Assembly: GCA_018340805.1 (NCBI GenBank) | Contig: JACMZG010001914.1 | Span: 24,302,853 to 24,366,852 of the forward strand | Origin: Microvelia longipes | Lineage: Eukaryota > Arthropoda > Insecta > Hemiptera > Veliidae | Length of the DNA stretch: 64,000 nt | Direction of reading: 5' to 3' | Shown: positions 34,873 through 46,473 of the stretch, in pieces | How positions within the stretch are numbered: the first letter of the stretch is position 1 | How the letters are laid out: the number at the start of each line of letters is the position of its first letter | Notes under the pieces: model-generated | Databases searched by the model: none | Seen by the model: the letters and a program-made list of their open reading frames with translations, nothing else | Told to the model about the DNA's origin: nothing | Made by a program: the position numbers and the translations under genes

Positions 34873-35138
34873 CCTTTACTCCCTCTGGTGTATTAATAAC
34901 TATTTTCAGCGGTAGGCTATGAAAAAGTAACTTTATAGAGCCTAAAAACAGAGCTAAAACCCATTTTTTCATTACGAAAACTTTTCACTGCACCTACACT
35001 ATAATAAAAATCTTTTTTTCGGATAACTGTATAAACTATGCACTTTATATCCTTAGTAAAGTAGGTTAAATGCTTTTTTACCGTCTGCAACAGTTTCGTC
35101 GTTTTTTCTGCCGCTGGTGAAGTTCCTAAAATTTCCAC

Positions 35139-36030
35139 TAGGGGGGTGCTAGTAGTTTGCTAAAAAGATATACTATTATCATCCTTGTTTAAGTTGCTTT
35201 ATCAAATAAATAATCGAAATTCTTATAATAAAGTTTTCTAATTTTTGGAAAGTGCAAAAATAAGAATTGTAGTATAAAAATTATAAGTATTAAAAAATAA
35301 ATAAAAGAAATGATTATCATTCAGAAAAATAAAATGTTAGAGGTATTTTGTAAAAGGCTCAAATAACATTGGCTTAAAGAACAAATATTCACTAAAAGCC
35401 TTTAAACATATTTAAGGGTTGAGATTGACCAGGGTCCACTTCTAAGGTCCTAGCCCGAATCCTAAACAACGATTCTTTCCATCCTAACTCTTAATACAAA
35501 TTGAATTTTCAAATATATGCAGAAAGATAAAAAAAGAAGCTGGCTTTGGAAATGAATTTTCAGCTTAAACCGATTACAATTCTCGGTCCACCTTTCTAGA
35601 AAAAAAAGTTTTTATAAAGAGGAATTAAAAGGCGGAGAAGAAGCAACAACAATTTTAATAAAAACGGCAACATTTCTCATTCAAATCCTCCTTTTTATTG
35701 TGCAGCGAATTTTCAGAAACAAAATTTACAAATTAGATTTTTTTGGAAAGTTTTCAAAAGAAAAGTTTTCAAGCAAAAGATAATTAGTTTTTGACCATAT
35801 TTAAAGTACTGGAAATTATTTATTTTTAAAGAACGTAATGGAAAAGCATACAGCATATCAGCTTTTATCAATCTAGAAACTTACATTACATATTCATGAG
35901 AAAAATATATATTCATACTTTGAAAATTAGGAGTGCACTCCAATATCCAGACTAATTATGTATGGTTTCAGCGCATTTCCTTTGAAAAATGCAAACACAA
36001 ATAGTAATAAGCCGAGAAACGTAAGCAATA
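35139..36030. other. Unassigned stretch
   Basis: No features recognised. Confidence 0.5.
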
Positions 36031-36125
36031 TAGTAAACTAAATATAGTAAACGTAAAACTGGAAACGTAAGTTAATATAGTAAAACTGGAAACGTAAGTT
36101 AAATAGTAAACTGGAAACGTAAGCC
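36031..36125. repeat. Short minisatellite (~26 bp, ~4 copies)
   Basis: The unit is TAGTAAAACTGGAAACGTAA followed by GTTAA, with indels. Confidence 0.85.
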
Positions 36126-37420
36126 TGAAATGGATCTTACGCAAAGGAAATTTGCCCAGCATGAGGATCTTCGCTCCAGAATTATTATCCTGTCATTAAG
36201 TTCCAGATTTCGAATATTGTCATCCTGGCTGTAAGTATTTTAAGTGCTTGTAGCGACACCGGATTGTTTTCATTCAACCAGAGCCCCAAAAACACAGCAA
36301 ACGACACCTTACTTGATTTAATTTATGGTTTACCGTTTTTTTTCAGTTAATAATAAAAAAAACTTTGACCTTGGTAGTTTTATCGACTTCGAATCAATTT
36401 TATTCAACATAGAGCCTCAAAACCTATCGAAACAGGCAAAAACTTTGAACCGGTTTTATTCAATTCAGCGTTCCAAAATACATAATAAAATGATTTCCCC
36501 GGCGAAAAAATTTAAACCTTAATTTTACCGACTCTCTTACAATTTTGCTGACTCAGCAACCACTTTAAAAAAAATCTTAAATTTAGTAGTATTAGTGACA
36601 ATGAATTCCTTAAAATAAGGTTAAGGTAATGAATGACTTGTGTTCTGAAGCCAAAAATGGCCAACCTTGTAATAAACTAACAAGCGCCCGTGAAGTAGAC
36701 ATGTAGACATTTGAGGAACTTGTACTGTCGCTGACAATAAAAAACTAAGTAACTGTCACAGACGATAAAAAAACAGATTTCACCAACTTGTTTGAGGATG
36801 CAAAGTACCTACTCCCCCCCCCCCAAAAAAAAAAAAATTATACATTTCACCCACAAGAATAAATAAAATAACAGAGAAAGTACCACTTATAAACGTCAGA
36901 TTAAAAAAATTGTATACAGAAGGATAGGGGGAGTTGATCCCATCCAATCACCCTTTCCATACCGTTATTAACGTGATTTCCTTTGAAAATTCGCTGGAAA
37001 CAAAAATTCATTTTAAAATAAAATTAATGTTTAACTTACGCAAAAAATATATTAGGGCATCGTTAACTCATTACCTGCAACAGACAAAGAGCAAATGCTT
37101 AATTAAAGTTAGAAAAAGCCATAAAAAGTTACAGCAGTAAAGTCTTACGGAACATTATTTTTGGACTTGCATTATTAAAAATTTAAAATATGTAAAGGAA
37201 AATTGAAGGATAATAGATTGAAAATCAATTAAGATAAATAAGTAAAAATGGGGTAGAGGGTACCACGGCTCTTTTCCTCATCACATCGAATTCACTAAGC
37301 ACATCCTCCCTACTTCGGACTCGCTTCGCTCGTCCTCTGAATATACTAAGTCATTAATTTCTAAATACTAAATATATATAAGTCATAAGGTATCATTTAA
37401 AATATTAAAATATTGTACAC
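36126..37420. other. Unassigned stretch with a D1 terminal scrap
   Basis: At 37255-37345 the D1 terminal motifs GAGGGTACCACGGCTCTTTT, CCTCATCACATCGAATTCAC and GACTCGCTTCGCTCGTC are present. A C-run/A-run (CCCCCCCCCCCC then A's) lies near 36814-36837. The plus-strand frames at 36325 and 36934 have no recognisable motif. Confidence 0.5.
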
Positions 37421-37436
37421 AATTACTACCCAGATT

Positions 37437-37570
37437 CCTTTTTTTTAGTGAATATTCAAAAAAAATAATCATCATTAGGTTTTTTAAAGGGGACTCACTG
37501 ATCATGCATATATATTATATAATATATATAATATATATATATATAATATATATATATATTATTTATATAT
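37437..37570. repeat. Dispersed repeat D6 with AT microsatellite tail, copy 1
   Basis: TTAGTGAATATTCAAAAAAA, TTAAAGGGGACTCACTGATC and ATGCATATATAT lead into an AT microsatellite. The same arrangement occurs at 53160-53330. Confidence 0.8.
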
Positions 37571-38424
37571 TGTCACGATAAAATATCTAAAATGAATAAA
37601 TAGTTGTAGAAAGCAAACCAAAAGAAATAATCAATGGTAGTCAATTAGTATTGTCTACCATGTAATTATTTATTGTGTACTATCATTAAATCTTACTATC
37701 ACTTAACAACAATTTATTTATTATTTATTTATTACTATCATTAAAATATAACATTTTCATTCGGTTTTAATATTGCGTGATAGAAATAAGTAACCTATAT
37801 TTCACACTCCTGTTGCGATAGGTCAAGTTCTACATGACTTTATAAACTTATAAAGTTATGCTTATCAAGTTAATAATTAAAAACAAATTATTTCACTTTT
37901 AAATGTTTAATAATTATCATAATTTAATAATGTTACAAAATTTAATTCTAGAATCCACTTTAAGATGGAGCTAAAATGTAAATAAGGTGTATTTAAAATA
38001 GAGTTTAAATTTTTTAAGTCCATAAAGAATGATTAAAAGTAAAAAGTCTTTAATATATTACGCCAGACAGACTTAACTAGACAGATAAATCCTTGACTTT
38101 GACATGTGTGAGCTAACTTTGGTCAGACAAGTCACAAGTTCAACTTTTATAGATGACTTTCAAGAAGTCTTTTCCCTTGACCGCGATATTTGACGTCAGC
38201 AATATTAATTATTCAACAGAATAAAATTTCTTAAAGTTTTAATTCTTATATGAAAAGAAGTAATAAATTCGCGTCTTATGTACCGGTATTGTTGTGGTTG
38301 TTTACCTTAATACTTATGGTTAAAACATCATTGCAAAGACCAAAAATGGTTTAACCATAAGCGATTGGAGATTATATAAGGAAGTCAAAGATGGAGTTAC
38401 TCTATTTGATATGTAAAACACATT
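37571..38424. other. Unassigned stretch
   Basis: No features recognised. Confidence 0.5.
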
Positions 38425-38465
38425 TTTTTGAGTTCCTTAATTACAAAATAATTAAGGAACTCAAA
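38425..38465. repeat. Perfect hairpin, 18-bp stem
   Basis: TTTTGAGTTCCTTAATTA and its exact complement around a CAAAA loop. Confidence 0.95.
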
Positions 38466-38684
38466 ACCATTCGGTAATCTTTGGAATACCGTTTTAATGA
38501 ATTCTTAAGGACTCTTAATTCCTCGAGTCCAATTTTAATTCTTCTCGTTTGCCTAACTTAACCCAACAAACACAGGTTTCATACGTGCGTCACTGTCGCC
38601 AAGTACAGTCAGTTGGACAAAATGGAAACCTATGGTATTTCTCCTACTGCGCCCATTTGATATTAATCAATAAATAAAATTAAC

Positions 38685-38790
38685 ACAATATAATTGTGCG
38701 AGAGACACCTGGAAATGTCACAAGCAAAATGCAATGCTACATCTTGAAACTATTCTTGTTTTGCAAAACTCTATAGATAAAATTGTTATA
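38685..38790. repeat. Family D2 copy
   Basis: CACAATATAATTGTGCGAGA, GACACCTGGAAATGTCACAA, GCAAAATGCAATGCTACATC and CTTGTTTTGCAAAACT match D2. Confidence 0.85.
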
Positions 38791-38912
38791 CATTACACTC
38801 GTACTAATTTTCAATATCAACATATTCCTTTGATTTCTCACCAAGCTATCGTTAGACATACATCCTAGTTTTTTGTTTAAAACAAAAAAACATTATGTAC
38901 GAGTATGCCTAA

Positions 38913-39340
38913 TTAAATCTGGGTTAATAAATACTGGAATATGATTATATTGGTGACAAATGTCATAGGATTTAATGGAGCTTTTAAAGCAGCCAATATT
39001 ATGGTATTATCTGATTTAATTTTTCTAGGTTGCCAAAAGTGGTATATACTAGAGAGAGCATAGCCTATCTTAATACATTGAGAGTCGTGAAACATCTTTT
39101 TGGGGTTCTCAGGGGCTCTGTGTAACCTCATTAAAACCTTTTTCAAGAGTGAGTTAAAGTTATAATGCAACAATTGATTTCGGCTTCCAGCAAATAGTTT
39201 ATATTTTGATTTGTATTTTTAACGTTCTGCTATGTAAGTGATTGTAATTTTATTTATGAACGAAGGTGGTAGTCAGGTTACTTTGTCGATGTTTCAAAAT
39301 TTAACCTATAGGACCTCTCTAGTAATAATAGCTCTATGGG
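38913..39340 (-). repeat. Dispersed repeat D4 with a conserved reading frame, copy 1
   Basis: On the minus strand a frame (38913-39173) contains NSLLKKVLMRLHRAPENPKK. The same DNA block occurs in plus orientation near 48285-48370 and 49455-49570, where it reads VIMRLHRAPESPK and MRLHRAPECPKKMFQ-like. The flank TTTCAAAATTTAACCTATAG plus GACCTCTCTAGTAATAATA is shared with 48100-48145. No known protein family was recognised. Confidence 0.6.
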
Positions 39341-39480
39341 TTAGGACCATGTTTTACCATATTTTTATGGATTTTAATGTTGTCGCATCTGAAATGTTTC
39401 ACTCGGAACATTTAATGTTACCCTTGGTTATAAATATTATAACTGTCAGCTCCACAAAAATCCTTGCTTTAAAATAAATG

Positions 39481-40099
39481 TGATTCCACGAGGAAACTCC
39501 TTGAGTCTCGCACCACCAATGGAAATTTTTACAAATAAAGAATCTAGATCAATCGAAACCGATACTAAGAATTATAAATATCAGTCAAGGCAATCCGAAG
39601 CTTGTTACTGACTAACATGTAAGTAACAAATGTCTCCTAACACCTAGCACTGATTTATTGTTTAAGATAAAATATGTACCAAGTATTTTTATCGAACATT
39701 TAATACGTTAAATAAGTGTGATTGAAACTGGTTTTTTTGTTAAATTCAGTTAGTCATTGTGAGTTGTTTGAAAGGCTAAACAAGTATGATTTATTATTAA
39801 GCAGTCTTCTCTCTTACCTTTTGTCTCAAGATAAATATTAGATCACGGACGGATTTAACATCAATTTCGAAGTGCCATATTATGTTTAAATGAAATAAAT
39901 AATAATTTTACTCAATAAAATTGTGTATCAACCAAAATCCTATGCTGACATTATAGATGACTCGACATAATATTATATCATAATCTGTTTCGTTACAACT
40001 ACATTATGTAGTAGCCATCGATAATGACGAATGTAGAAAAATTTCCTGGTATGGCATACCATTTTTTTCGTTACATTCCATAAGGATCTCACACATTTA
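39481..40099. other. Unassigned stretch
   Basis: No features recognised. Confidence 0.5.
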
Positions 40100-40155
40100 T
40101 ACTGTGTCAACTATTCATGTTTTGCAAAACACGGTAGTATCAAATGATATTAAAA
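40100..40155. repeat. Family D2 fragment
   Basis: TACTGTGTCAACTATTCATG, TTTTGCAAAACACGGTAGTA and TCAAATGATATT match the inverted half at 13085-13130. Confidence 0.9.
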
Positions 40156-40231
40156 GTTCAGCATAACTAATGCTTAAAACAATACGCCCCCTACACTGAA
40201 AGCGAAACATCGAATTCAAATTACAGAAGTA

Positions 40232-40480
40232 AGGTGAGCGGTAGGGGGTATAATGATTAGCACGTGCCACGTGCGTCTGCCACACAGAGAATTCGGGTTC
40301 GATCCTACACAGGACCTCTAGAATTTTCATGTGAGGGATGGAAATACTTTCACGTGCAGTCCTTCGAAAGGGACGTTCACCCTGTGGTTCCGAGCCTGTG
40401 CGATGTCAGGTACTCATAAAAGATCCCTAAACCTTAATTAACCTGGGTTCAAGCATAATTTAGGACTCTCAATAGTAGTT
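40232..40480 (+). repeat. tRNA-derived SINE-like element
   Basis: An A-box-like TATAATGATTAGCACG (40249-40264) and a good B box GGGTTCGATCC (40295-40305) are spaced as in an internal RNA polymerase III promoter. They are followed by a non-tRNA body (GAGGGATGGAAATACTTTCA, GACGTTCACCCTGTGGTTCC, AAAAGATCCCTAAACCTTAA). The acceptor stem does not close, so this is not a tRNA gene. Only one copy is recognised in the window. Confidence 0.6.
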
Positions 40481-40509
40481 TATATTAAATATATATATGT
40501 TTCTGCCTT

Positions 40510-40611
40510 ATAGTTTCGAGAGTAGGAAAGCCTGGGCTTTCAGGCTTTCCTGAAAGCCCAACGTGCCCCACTCTAGCAGTGGGGCACGTGGTGTTTTCAA
40601 GTTGAAACTAT
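40510..40611. repeat. Compound inverted repeat (three-way-junction-like)
   Basis: TATAGTTTC (40510-40518) pairs with GAAACTATA (40603-40611). Inside are two back-to-back perfect hairpins: TGGGCTTTCAGG / CCTGAAAGCCCA with a CTTT loop (40533-40560), and ACGTGCCCCACT / AGTGGGGCACGT with a CTAGC loop (40561-40589). It is GC-rich against an AT-rich background and directly follows the SINE-like element. Confidence 0.85.
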
Positions 40612-40839
40612 AGAAACTTAGAGTAAAATCACCGCTTTTCTGTGGATTAGACGCAAAATGCTAACCTTATGGACTCATAAGGTTCTACCTACATTATCTT
40701 CTGTCTCAGGGAGTCAGCAAAAAGGGCCCAACATCGCGGCCTACTTGCTAGGTGATCTATCACCTCCCCCTCATTACTATCAAGGTGAGTGGTAATGAAG
40801 TTTATCTTAATGAAAGAAGAAGTCTGCACAAAAATATAT

Positions 40840-40895
40840 TTGTAAAAGCAAAGCGCTTTCAATTTAATAAGAAGCCATCACAGTGCTAGCCTAAC
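40840..40895 (-). ncRNA. PLE LTR remnant, degenerate hammerhead-like core
   Basis: The minus strand reads CACTGTGATGG, a TTAAATT-type stem II, then GAAA and the palindrome AGCGCT. Relative to the copy at 45785 the CTGATGA box has lost its expected A. It is probably inactive. Confidence 0.5.
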
Positions 40896-42235
40896 AACAA
40901 ATATACTACAATAAATCAGACAAGCAAGAGAGAGCTAAAAAAGGGAAAAATAAATAAACAAATAAGTAAAAATATTAAAAACCTATAAAACACGAGTCAA
41001 AAAATAAAATAAGTCAAATTGTCAAATTCATAGAAAAAAATATATTAAAATTATCATCTACTTAGAATTTTTTAATTAAGGTCTCCTCCTCTTGACCGCA
41101 GGTAGAGGACTTCCTTTACTGAAGCAAATAATGTATTTTGTTACTAGACAGTGGAATGAGTTCCTTACCACACCAATTGCATACTGTCTAGCGAAGCGTT
41201 CTGTAATTATAACCAAAACCATGGTCTTTTAACGTTATTTTCCAAATTTCTATCCTTAGATATTTTTAATCTTGATAATAGGACTAGATATATTCTCTTA
41301 ATTTCTTATTTCATACACCTTATTTTATATTTTATTTTGAATTTTAAGTTAATTCTAAATATTAATGATTATTTATTGTATCTTTATTTCTTTATGTATT
41401 CTTACAAATGATTTTCAATCCATTCTAGTGTTCGATTTTTCATCATTATAGTTTAAAAGTTTTTTATGATCAAACTCCTAAGTATTCAGCTATATTGAAT
41501 TTCATGATAAAATGCTTGCTATTATTCTTTCAATCATAAAAAATCTTTTCTATACAAACATAAAAAAAAGCGGAAAAATGATTTTTCCTGATTATTCTCT
41601 ATTAGAAGACTAGCCAAAAGAAAGAGGGTTTTGGAATGGTGCCAGACAAGGGAAACTACCCTTTAAGAAAAGTGTTTTAACTCCAAGTAACAAGCATTAG
41701 AGCACAGAAAAGAAGCAGGGTGAAGTCAAGACAAATTGAGAGATGTCTTATTGACTTGAAAATCATTTACAGTTACCAAACAATGGCTTGTTTTACAATT
41801 GCTACATGAGTTGCTACGTTATACAAATTTAAATAACCACTATAAATTCCTACTATCACCCTATTTTTACAAACCTTAAAAGCCTAAAAGGTATTTAAAG
41901 GGCCATTTTATTTAGTTCAAGATAATTTCCTCTTTGTACCTTGTAACTCGTACCTTGTATACGTTGTAGACCTAGATAAAAGAGTACAGTTTTTTGTCAG
42001 GCAACAGGCAAATACACATAGGCTATGTAGGAAATGCTTTTCCTACATTCCTCGTTTAGCCTGAAGTAATATGAATAACGGTTCCAGGCTAGGTTTAAAG
42101 GGTTTCGCGGAGTGAGTTTTAGTTAGTATGAGGCAAACCCTGAGTCCAACACTGTTGACAGACCGCTGTCTTCATACGTAAATGCAGTTCCCTCTTTTTT
42201 GGTAACATTTTTCCCGCAAGAAAAATATGCCAGAA
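40896..42235. other. Unassigned stretch
   Basis: I see nothing coding or repetitive in these 1.3 kb. Confidence 0.5.
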
Positions 42236-42990
42236 AAAAATGTAGGAAATGCTGCTAGGACACGTGTGTGTGTTTATGTTATCATAATAGACTCGGGACG
42301 AAAATCAATCTTCAAGTTCTATCTGTCCTACTTGATAAATAATTTTTTAATGGCGTCATTAACAATCAATAATGTCTCAGCAAACATTTTAATAATTTAT
42401 AAAGCAGGGAAAAATTATCTTATCGATATGCAATTTGGCCCGTATGTAGTTATTTGTTAGACTAACAAATATGGCAAGTTTCATCTTATGTTCAGCATTA
42501 GTTCAATTTTAGTTGAACGAAATGTATAGGATTTTGTTTCTAAAAATGATTACAAATCGGAAAATCCACCTAGTTGACAAAGGAAAACTTCTCCCCGAGT
42601 TTTCACTGTAACTCATTTTCTAAGCATGCTATCCTTTACTATAGGATTTGCTGCCATATGAACTGACTTTTATCAATTTAAAATTATATTTAAGTTTATT
42701 TCTTTTGAAATGCATATAAGGACATTTAATTGAACTAAAACGCATAATATGTTGTCTTGATTGAACAAAAAAATTAATCAACCTTTTGTATCAGTTCCAT
42801 TTAGGTACAGCTGGTATATCGGTTTAAATTTTGTAGATCAGCATTAAACGTGGTCAGTAGGTGGATGGGTGACCTTTAGAATTAAAAATTATATTTTCTG
42901 TATGATAAATGATATAATAATACAGCGAGAAAAATTGTGAGGAAAAGTTTCAAGGTACCTTGCACCTGATTTTTAAACAATATGTACGTG
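42236..42990 (+). repeat. Dispersed family D1, diverged copy
   Basis: It contains GTGTGTGTTTATGTTATCAT, CATTAACAATCAATAATGTC, GCAAGTTTCATCTTATGTTC, GATCAGCATTAAACGTGGTC and ends GAGGAAAAGTTTCAAGGTAC plus CTTGCACCTGATTTTT. The 77-codon plus-strand frame at 42227 lies within it. Confidence 0.7.
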
Positions 42991-43149
42991 CTAATTTTAA
43001 CCCAAAAAGCTTCAATTTTGAGTTAAAATGTTTAATTTTTAACCTTAAGGCACTTAATCTCACCTAAATAGCGGTCTTAGACAAAAATATGCCCGGAACA
43101 AAATGTCTTGTATTCATTTCTAGAAAATACAAAGCCCAATAAAATTCTA

Positions 43150-43835
43150 CCTTCAAATAACTTTTCCTCCTTTATACCGTAGGTATTTTTAATGCCTACC
43201 GAGTGATTTTCACAAAGTTGTCTTTCAATTTGTATGTGTGTGTGCATGAATGTGTGTGTATGTGTTGTGTGTGTGTCTGTCATGATCGTAGCTCCCAGTG
43301 TATTTATACTAAAGAGTTAAAACAAAAATCAGTCTTAGTTTAGTCATGCTATCCGGAAAATATTTTTATGACGTCATTAACCCGCAATAACGACAAAAAA
43401 ATCGAAAAATTATAAAACACGCATGTAGACATGCATAGGACTAACATATGTGTCAAGTTCCATATCATGTACGTATGATATGATATGTACGTATGACTCG
43501 TGTACGTTTTTTAAAAAATTGTAAAATTCGGAAAATAATCCCATAGTGTTGAAATTCGGTACAAGTGTATACCTTTACTTAATATACATATAAGTGCACC
43601 ACGATTCGTTACAATACGACAAGTACATCCATGATTTTTGTTGAATCATGATATTTTCCAGTCAGTGCCTGGATGGGGAATGAAACGGATGTATTTACAA
43701 TCTAAAGTCGAGCGAAGCGAGTCCAAAGACGTGTTGTAGTATAAATTCAGCGACATATATCCTGAGGACAACCGAAGCGAGTCCGGAGTAGGGAGGATAT
43801 GCGTAGCAAATCCGATGTGAGGAGAAAGATTGCAC
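43150..43835 (+). repeat. Dispersed family D1 copy
   Basis: CTTTTCCTCCTTTATACCGT, AGGTATTTTTAATGCCTACC, GCTCCCAGTGTATTTATACT, ATGACGTCATTAACCCGCAA, AGTGTATACCTTTACTTAAT and GAGCGAAGCGAGTCCAAAGA appear in family order. Confidence 0.85.
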
Positions 43836-44669
43836 ACCCGAAGTTTACAACACCACCAAAGAAGTTCTCTTTACACGAAAAAGTATCCGAGGTTCCGTTT
43901 ATTTAAATCTTATGGTTAGAAAGTTAAGAGGGGGGGGGGGGCTTTTGTCCGCCGATTATATGCTTGTATATATGTATACGTCTATACCAATGACCTCTAC
44001 AATATCTGTTAGCTTCATTAGTGCTAGATGGTTGGGAGGTAGAATAAAAGAGGGGCCCCGCGACATTTGCGTCAATCCTATACGACTCATGTACATAATT
44101 TATTTTCAATTAATATTGAAATTAAAAGGAAATTATTAATACAGTATATAGAAATTCAAAATTATTTTCTAGAGCAGCTTTTCCTGTCATTAAGTCTTGG
44201 AAAAACCATGTGGGTGTAAGAAATTTTTTAAGTATTCTAATGTTCTGTGACCTTTGACCTTAAACCCGAGTTTAAATAAAATTCTTGCTGTAATTTAACC
44301 TGCATATCTCGAGTTAGTTTTCTTCTTTAATACCTTAGGTTCTATAATTATTCTTTTTAAAGTTTTATAACATCGTAAAATGAAAGAATTAACATTTTCT
44401 CTCCAAGGTTTCAAGCTTACTTATGAATTTTTTCGTTTCTATAAATGTTTCTTGTTAGGCATTTGTTTTTCCCCAATAATGACTTTGAATTATTTACAAG
44501 GTTTTAGATTATTTTCTCACAAGGTTGTAAATAAAAAGGCATAGATGGTGGAGAAATAAATAAAACGGGGATATTTTTATCAAATTGCTGTGAAATTAGT
44601 CATTGCTGAGAAATTAGTCATTGCTGAATTGTCTTTAAGGCTGCAAAATGTAATTTTACCAATACTGAA
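43836..44669. other. Unassigned stretch
   Basis: A run of 12 G lies near 43930. No gene recognised. Confidence 0.5.
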
Positions 44670-45070
44670 TAATGAGATGAAATTTAGCACTAATGTTGGT
44701 CTTATATATTACTACATACGTGACAAATTTTAAATCCTTAGAACATTTTTTTCCCTTATCACATTCCTTATACAACATTTTATGACTTTGATCGATATTA
44801 TACGAAAAAATTAATTGAAACATTTTTTGTGTTTTGTGAATTTTAGACATTTTTGCTGAGTAATTATTTCCGGTTAATTAATACGAGATATTACAATGAT
44901 AACAGACACACATACACGCACACATACAGACAGACAACTTTGTAAAAACCACTGAGGAGGTCAAAAAAACACCTGAAACGGATAATTCAGGTGAAATATT
45001 TGTTTAAGATTTTTTTGTAAACACAATACTTTCTCTATATACCTACTGTATAAATGATAAAAAGTAAAAC
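44670..45070 (-). repeat. Dispersed family D1, minus-strand copy
   Basis: AATGAGATGAAATTTAGCAC, TGATAACAGACACACATACA, AACACCTGAAACGGATAATT and CACAATACTTTCTCTATATA run in the reverse family order. Confidence 0.85.
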
Positions 45071-45379
45071 TAGTAGGAAAACACTTTTTAAAGAAAATAA
45101 TTTTCCTAGTTGTAATCGAACACTGAGTTTTCGATTACACATATGTTACATCAATAGAGTATAGAACTACAAATTATTATTACATCAAATTATGTTATGA
45201 CATATTATGATACCCATAAGTTTGTTTAATATTTTGTGCGCAAAATAAAGGGCAAAATTAATTTTGGCCAAGATTCTTAAGTAAAGGGGATGACGCATTA
45301 AATTGATTTGCCATATAACAAAGTAATCCTGATGAGGATAATACTAAAATAAGGAAGGATCCACTACAAAATATAAGTC

Positions 45380-46060
45380 AAAAACAAACTGCGCAAGCTT
45401 TGTACAAACAACGCAAGCTTGTAATAATTTCATTAACTGAGCAGATATTAAATTTAGAGGTAAACTTACCTTTTGACAAAAAAATTTCTATTGCAGGATG
45501 TAAACAAGCACTAAACAGTAATTTATTTTGCAAAGGTAATTTAAATTAAATAATTAGGATGAGGAAGGAACGAGGAGAAGAGTCTCTCCACAAAACTATA
45601 ATTTATTCAAAGCGCTTTTAACCTACATGAGGCCATCATCAGTGCCATATATAACACTATTACGACTTACCGACATCGTCGAGTCGAAAAAGAAGAGAAG
45701 GAAAACTGTCAATTCCACAGTTTAACTTGTATTTACCTTTAATGTCTTTCTCTTAGACATTTATTATTTCTGTTATATCTGGCACTGATGATGGCCTCAT
45801 GTTAGGTTGAAAGCGCTTTGAATAAATTATTGTTTTGTGGAGAGACTCTTTTCTTCGTTCCTTTTGTTAAGAACAACTCCACTGGTGCTTATTCAAAATC
45901 GTACGGTAATTTAAATGTTTTATTTTCCACAGTAATTTAAAAGTATTAATAAATGTATAAATAAATGTATAATATATAACCTGCGTTTCACGCCTTTAGC
46001 TATAACCATTCTAGGGAAGGTAAGTTTGCTCCTATTTTTCTATTTCATACAATGTTCATA
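45380..46060. repeat. Dispersed repeat D5, copy 1, interrupted by a PLE LTR insertion
   Basis: AAAACAAACTGCGCAAGCTT, GAGGTAAACTTACCTTTTGA and TTTCTATTGCAGGATGTAAA on the left, and TTTCACGCCTTTAGCTATAA with GGGAAGGTAAGTTTGCTCCT on the right, match 51110-51500 in the same order. In that copy the two halves are separated by unrelated sequence and there is no PLE insertion. Confidence 0.75.
45535..45916. mobile_element. PLE inverted LTR pair with 12-bp TSD
   Basis: The insertion (45547-45904) is flanked by GGTAATTTAAAT on both sides (45535-45546 and 45905-45916). Arms at 45565-45655 and 45772-45862 are inverted copies. The right arm has an intact plus-strand core at 45785-45812: CTGATGA, a GGCCT / AGGTT stem II with wobble pairs, GAAA, then AGCGCT. 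The left arm's minus-strand core (45616-45642) reads TAAA instead of GAAA. No coding sequence lies between the arms. Confidence 0.85.
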
Positions 46061-46094
46061 GCGTTATTTAACTACCCCTTATACTGAGTTATCC

Positions 46095-46260
46095 CCTTGG
46101 ATTTGGCATAATGGTAGCAGCGCTTTCCCGCCACAAATTTTTGGTGGGAACCAATTTATATTCAGTGATCTCCCACGATCTGTATGGTGAACACTACAAA
46201 ATGTATTTTTACTCAATGCACTGAGAGAGCCTGAACTCGACTAATCATGTTTTTTAAAGC
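46095..46260 (+). repeat. Possible tRNA-derived SINE-like head
   Basis: TGGCATAATGG (46104-46114) is a good A-box match, followed by CGCTTTCCCGCCAC and GGTGGGAACC. The B box is poor, so the assignment is weak. Confidence 0.35.
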
Positions 46261-46301
46261 TTGGTAGTATAAATAATACATCCACAGATATCAACCCAAT
46301 A

Positions 46302-46469
46302 TTTACCTTGTCTGCAAGATGTGTTAAACACTGGCTTGAACACCCAGGTTGAATCCTCAACACCGATTTTACTCCGAGTAGACGGGGGTTGAACCCTCGT
46401 AAAATCGGTGTCGAGGATTCAATCTGGATTTCAACCCAGTGTTTAACATATCATGCAGACGAGGTAACT
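46302..46469. repeat. Foldback with ~65-bp arms
   Basis: TTACCTTGTCTGCAAGATGT, GTTAAACACTGGCTTGAACA, GAATCCTCAACACCGATTTTA is mirrored by GTAAAATCGGTGTCGAGGAT through TGCAGACGAGGTAA. It sits just before the hAT-like element. Confidence 0.92.
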
Positions 46470-46473
46470 GTTA

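Noticed and set aside
40232..40305. A tRNA gene
   Set aside because: A- and B-box motifs are present, but the acceptor and anticodon stems do not pair properly and a non-tRNA body follows; SINE-like head preferred.
45296..45360. CTGATGAGGATAATACT near 45331 as a tenth hammerhead core
   Set aside because: No GAAA follows within a plausible stem II distance.
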